DNA from: Helicoverpa zea
Taxonomy: Eukaryota; Arthropoda; Insecta; Lepidoptera; Noctuidae
NCBI RefSeq assembly: GCF_022581195.2
Contig: NC_061468.1
Coordinates: 10,868,001-10,932,000, forward strand
Direction of reading: 5' to 3'
Length of the DNA stretch: 64,000 nucleotides
In this document: in pieces, positions 59,989-64,000 of the stretch
Layout of the letters: each line of letters begins with the position of its first letter
How positions within the stretch are numbered: the stretch's first letter is position 1
Made by a program: the position numbers and the translations under genes
Notes under the pieces: model-generated
What the model was told of the DNA's origin: nothing
Database searches by the model: none
What the model saw: the letters and a program-made list of their open reading frames with translations, nothing else

Positions 59989-61500
59989 TTTATTTTCAGC
60001 CAAAAGCAAAATACATTATATCACAATTTATACATTTCCAGCCTATCATCAGCAGCCATTTTGCTGTTGAACGTAATGAGATTTTTTAACACAACATTTC
60101 AATAAAAAAAATACAGCTTAAAATAAATATAAATTTTGGAGGTAAATAAAATTACTTTTACACTTAAAAATAAGAAAATAAGTAAGTACGTATTTTATTA
60201 ACTGCACTGAGACAGTATTTTCACATTGCATTCATGTAAAAATCTTATAAATGAATGTTGTGATGCGAGGAACTGTACCAATCATGATCAAACAACAAAC
60301 ATATACATAATTAATATATTTTTACAACTTGATATAAGTGAAAACATTTGAACTGTGTGATATTTTAACATTTCAATTACGTTATTCAAAGAACCAACTA
60401 ATATAATCTATTGCATTAACACCAAAAGTTGTGGCTTATAACTACATGTTAACTGCACAGGGGTGCATAGATGTGTACAAACATGATATAATACAAAATG
60501 TGACGTGTGCGTAGAGATCAAGGTATATTCACAGGCACTTTTATACATTTCATTACTTAAAATAAAATTCAAGCACAATGGGATTGTATGACTAAAAACA
60601 ATTTAGACATAATTTTAAATAATTCGACATTAATACTTAATTTTTAAACCAATACTGTTTTTTTTTCTTTTAGTCTGCCAATAAAACTTTCTACTCTTCC
60701 CTTACAAAATATAATACATTTTATCCCATAACCATCCGAAATCCCTTCACATAAAATCATTTAAGTTTTTGTTGCTAGATCACTCAAAAATAAATAACCT
60801 TTGTTGATGCCAAATAATAACAAACTTAATATGTAAAGTATGAGGCTAATTAACTTAGTAAGAGAGCTGACACTGATTCATGGAATGTATTGATTAGGTA
60901 TCACCGTTGATGCAATTACAGAAAGAAAAATAAATGCACTCAAATATTTTTCATTCTGCTTAACTTATGACTCCCGCAAAACTCCTCAAATCACGATTTC
61001 TTTATCATATTTTTGTGAATCGGTACAGAAATTCTGCTAATGCTTTTCTAACATAAAATGTTGGGTATTAATAACACTAGTTTCTCCTCTCTTATACAAA
61101 TAAATGCGTTATCAGTACACTTTCAGTATGCTACTTACTTATATTAATCAAGACCATCATAACCACCAAATTAAATAAATAGGTATTGACAGAACTTACA
61201 CGAAAACTGGATAAAATATGTAAAAGTAACAATTTTAGAAAATTACATAAGTAAACAATGACATTGCTCTTAGGTATCAATAAGCGTTATACAGGAATGA
61301 ATTTTAAGCAGTGCGCAAAAGAAAACTGGTGGTCCAGAATCGTTAACAGAACATATCTGCATCATCAGAAAAAAAAATTTTTTCATTCTTTTGTCCGCCC
61401 TAAAATCAGCAAAATATGGATACCAACTACTATTACGCGCGCCGAGCGGAGCTCGCGTCATGAAACCGGTTTCGCGTTGCCGCCGTGCATACTATGACGA
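59989..61500 (-). other. possible 3' end of a minus-strand gene continuing right of the window
   Basis: Minus-strand AATAAA at 59989-59994, a repeat-free AT-rich stretch, then a GC-richer segment at 61440-61515. One minus frame of that segment, after an AG at the right edge, reads ADGHSRHSMHGGNAKPVS and stops at 61458. This could be a last coding exon plus ~1.5-kb UTR. There is no homology support, so it is tentative. Confidence 0.2.
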
Positions 61501-62149
61501 CTGTGACCGTCGGCTATCGGTTACAAAATAAACATCTTTCGATATCAATAACTTTCTTTTTTGTACTAAAACACTACAAAATAAAAATATACGTATCTAT
61601 AAAACTTATTTAACTATAAGTTGACAAAGTTTGCGCACTAGATAAAATTCATTCCTGTATGTCATCGCTCAAAATTGTTATAGTAAAATTAGTATAGCCC
61701 GCATTGATTTTTTAAAACAACTATGGATAAAAAACCTCTACATATGTTTTTTCTTCTATGGATTCCATCTGTCTTTGGAACTAATTTAATTTCAGCAGTC
61801 GTTACAAACAAATAGATTGTATTTTATTTGGAAAACAGTAAAGGATTTTTAACAGGACGTTTAATAAAATAATTGTTCCTACCTAAGCCTCTTAGTTAAA
61901 TGCAACGTCTAAACCAAACTAATTCTATGTTTGTTCTTGTCTATTAAAAACTATGACTATCAGATTAAATACAACTAAACCTATTATTGATTTGATATTG
62001 TTATCGGTATTTTTTATACAATTCCTGCATGGTTAAACATTTTGCCAAAGTCTCTGGCGGGTCCGAACCTCGTGTGATACGCTGCGCAGGAACCATTTAC
62101 ATATACGTAGGTATAATTTTTAGGTATGAGCCATATGCGCGTACTTAGG

Positions 62150-62530
62150 TATGCTCGGAAATTGGTTGCGAACCGCCATCAAGTTTGGCGAAAACTCTAG
62201 TTATTTTGTGTTGTGTTATTTAATAAAGGGAACAAATATAATGACCACCATAAAATGCTTTGATACCCTTAGTTTTGTAACCAGAAATATCTACTGAACA
62301 CCAGAAAAATAAAGTCTAAAAATGTAATAGTACCAGCTATTTTAGTCACGACTTCACTTTAAATTGTATTCTACCACCAAATTTAGTAAATGATCACCAA
62401 CTCTTGACGACCAAATTAATGTATTATTTTTGCCTAAATAAGTCACTGTGATTGCCATAAAATGTAGGCTTATTACCAAATAAAGTATTATGATGCCATA
62501 TTAAGTTATGTGACCGGCTGGCAATGCATG
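62150..62530 (-). repeat. inverted relatives of the 120-bp array
   Basis: Phrases such as ACCACCAAATTTAGTAAATG followed by ATCACCAA are the reverse complement of the unit end (TTTGGTGATCATTTACTATT) in 62782-63120. The piece is degraded, but it makes the locus a head-to-head repeat structure. Confidence 0.45.
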
Positions 62531-62559
62531 CGTGAGTGTCAGTATGACGAGTGACAGGG

Positions 62560-62640
62560 GAAAATGGAAGAAAATGACATATTGCGACGACCCCAAGTAA
62601 AATTGGGAACAGGGCAGGAGAAAGAAGAAGAAGAATGTGT
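62560..62640 (+). repeat. SINE 3' tail
   Basis: GCGACGACCCCAAGTAAAAT, then TGGGAACAGGGCAGGAG and an AGAAGAAG tail. Same 3' end type as 2930-3008. Confidence 0.5.
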
Positions 62641-62781
62641 TTCTCAATACACTCCCTCGAAAACACACTCTTATCGCACTGTTTAGAGGCATGCAATAGA
62701 CAATTTTCCACTCTAGTGCAGGAAAAGGGTCCCCATAATGTTATTACATTTATTTTATCAGGCCGAACTTATTTTTTTTTT

Positions 62782-63120
62782 GGAGTCAATTTACTTAAAC
62801 AGTATAGCAAGATGTAAAAACTTTGATTATCATTTTATATTAAAACGCTGGTATAATTTTGATGATCATTTACTACTTTTGGGATAACAATGATTTATTT
62901 GGACTCATTTTGCTTAAATAGGATAGCAGAATTTAAAAACTTTGGTTATAATCTTACTTTAAAATGGTGGTTTAATTTTGGTGATCATTTACTATTTTTG
63001 GCTTACGCATGATTTATTTTGGAGTAATTTCACTTAAATAGGATAGCAAAGTGTTAAAACTTTGGTTATAGTTTTACATTAAAATGCGAGTTTCATTTTG
63101 GTGATCATTTACTATTTTTG
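62782..63120 (+). repeat. three-copy tandem array, ~120-bp unit
   Basis: Units start at 62782, 62901 and 63021, each opening GGASTMAWTTT..CTTAAAYAG and closing TTTTGRTGATCATTTACTA. Diverged, non-coding. Tandem arrays with TGATCA cores occur inside some lepidopteran Helitrons (from memory), so this may be the body of one. Confidence 0.7.
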
Positions 63121-64000
63121 TGTGCTATTTGTTACTATATCTGGTGATCAGATAAACATAAGCCTTTAATAAATTACGATTTTTCTAGCTGTTGATATGG
63201 CAAGGTTTAAATTATCGTCTGCCTAACAATACCACGCTGAAATTATTCAGCATTTGTAGCGGGTATTTTCTAAATATTGCCTCTTTATTTAGGCTATTCA
63301 AATCACCGAAAACTATATTATTATGCATTATTAATTTATACAAAATGTAAACTATTGTTGTACCAGTATCGATGTAAGAGTTGCCGTGGCTCCAAACATA
63401 TTGTCGGATTTGTTGGTTAATATCAATAAGCATTTGGGAATTAGGAACTGAATAGCAATAAGTTTAGTTGCTTTTAGATTTTTTTACGATATATTTGAAT
63501 GGCGACAAATATCCTAGAATTTGCATTAATACATATTTAAACTATCACTTACTCATAAGTTTGATCCACGATATATTAAAGGTGTATATTTTTTTAATAT
63601 CAATATTACACACTGATGTATTTGCACCAATTGCGAATTAAATTTAATTAATTTAGGTGAAAAATCACAAAAGCTACAAATTGTGTTAATTATGTGAGTA
63701 TAGAAAACATTGCTTAAATACTTATGTTTATCGATTTTCCCGCTGTTATGAGTAGTGAAAACTAACTGGATTATGGATACGAGTATTTTATAACTACCCC
63801 TTAAATCTGCCTTACTATAAAAGTTCAAGGCTTTTCAAAGAACTTTTTAGAAAACATAACAGGACACTTGAAGGGTTGTTCTTTGTGAAAAGTTTTATCA
63901 TAACAGCAGAGTATCTTGCAAATATTAATTAGAAATACTAATCATAAGACGTCATAGATTCTTTTACAGTTGTACAATCCATCTCTGTAGGAACAAATAA
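63121..64000. other. right-hand end, nothing recognised
   Basis: AT-rich; short open frames on the minus strand (63212-63433, 63553-63828) have no recognisable domain or codon pattern. No RNA gene or repeat identified. Confidence 0.5.

Noticed and set aside
62635..62817. Frame across the SINE tail
   Set aside because: Runs from SINE sequence into AT-rich DNA; no coding signal.

Overview
The window is nuclear DNA from a moth or butterfly (Lepidoptera). Genes are split by many short introns with GT..AG borders and lie in AT-rich sequence. Coding exons are GC-richer, and introns carry typical lepidopteran repeats: tRNA-headed SINEs, TC..CTAG Helitron-like elements, hAT-like elements and TA-flanked MITEs. 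There is no sign of an operon, CRISPR array, prophage or bacterial gene.

Five genes could be reconstructed exon by exon with matching splice phases. From left to right: (1) PPWD1, minus strand, 6574 to 1109, a spliceosomal WD40-cyclophilin protein whose last ~120 codons lie beyond the left edge; (2) CNBP, plus strand, 12398-14153, a six-knuckle CCHC zinc-finger nucleic-acid-binding protein; (3) Mcr, plus strand, 18353-42530, 32 coding exons, 1868 residues, a thioester-family macroglobulin without the thioester cysteine, with an LDL-receptor class A module and a C-terminal membrane segment; (4) EMC7, minus strand, 45924-45247, one coding exon, a subunit of the ER membrane protein complex; (5) plus strand, 46483-55055, 10 coding exons, 604 residues, a PH-PTB docking adaptor of the Dok/IRS class with three YxxM motifs. 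EMC7 and the adaptor are divergent and share a 558-bp gap that is probably a bidirectional promoter. Mcr and EMC7 converge. The genes have unrelated cell-biological roles, as is usual for neighbouring insect genes.

The most striking region is Mcr. Exon 6 is followed by two further copies of its 3' 181 bp (period 365 bp), each preceded by a SINE-like fragment that supplies a possible 3' splice site. Copy B differs from exon 6 only by synonymous changes, so the copies may be alternative exons rather than debris. Two copies of one ~1.4-kb hAT-like element, each with a clear 8-bp target duplication, sit in two Mcr introns. Three SINE copies and two LINE ORF1 scraps occupy others.

Elsewhere, a 227-bp MITE with perfect 60-bp inverted repeats occurs twice, apparently without any difference, once 29 bp upstream of a CNBP splice acceptor. 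Long hairpins lie at 696-828 and 15901-16041. A diverged 120-bp tandem array fills 62782-63120. The right-hand 4 kb has no recognised gene but may hold the 3' end of a minus-strand gene that continues beyond the window.
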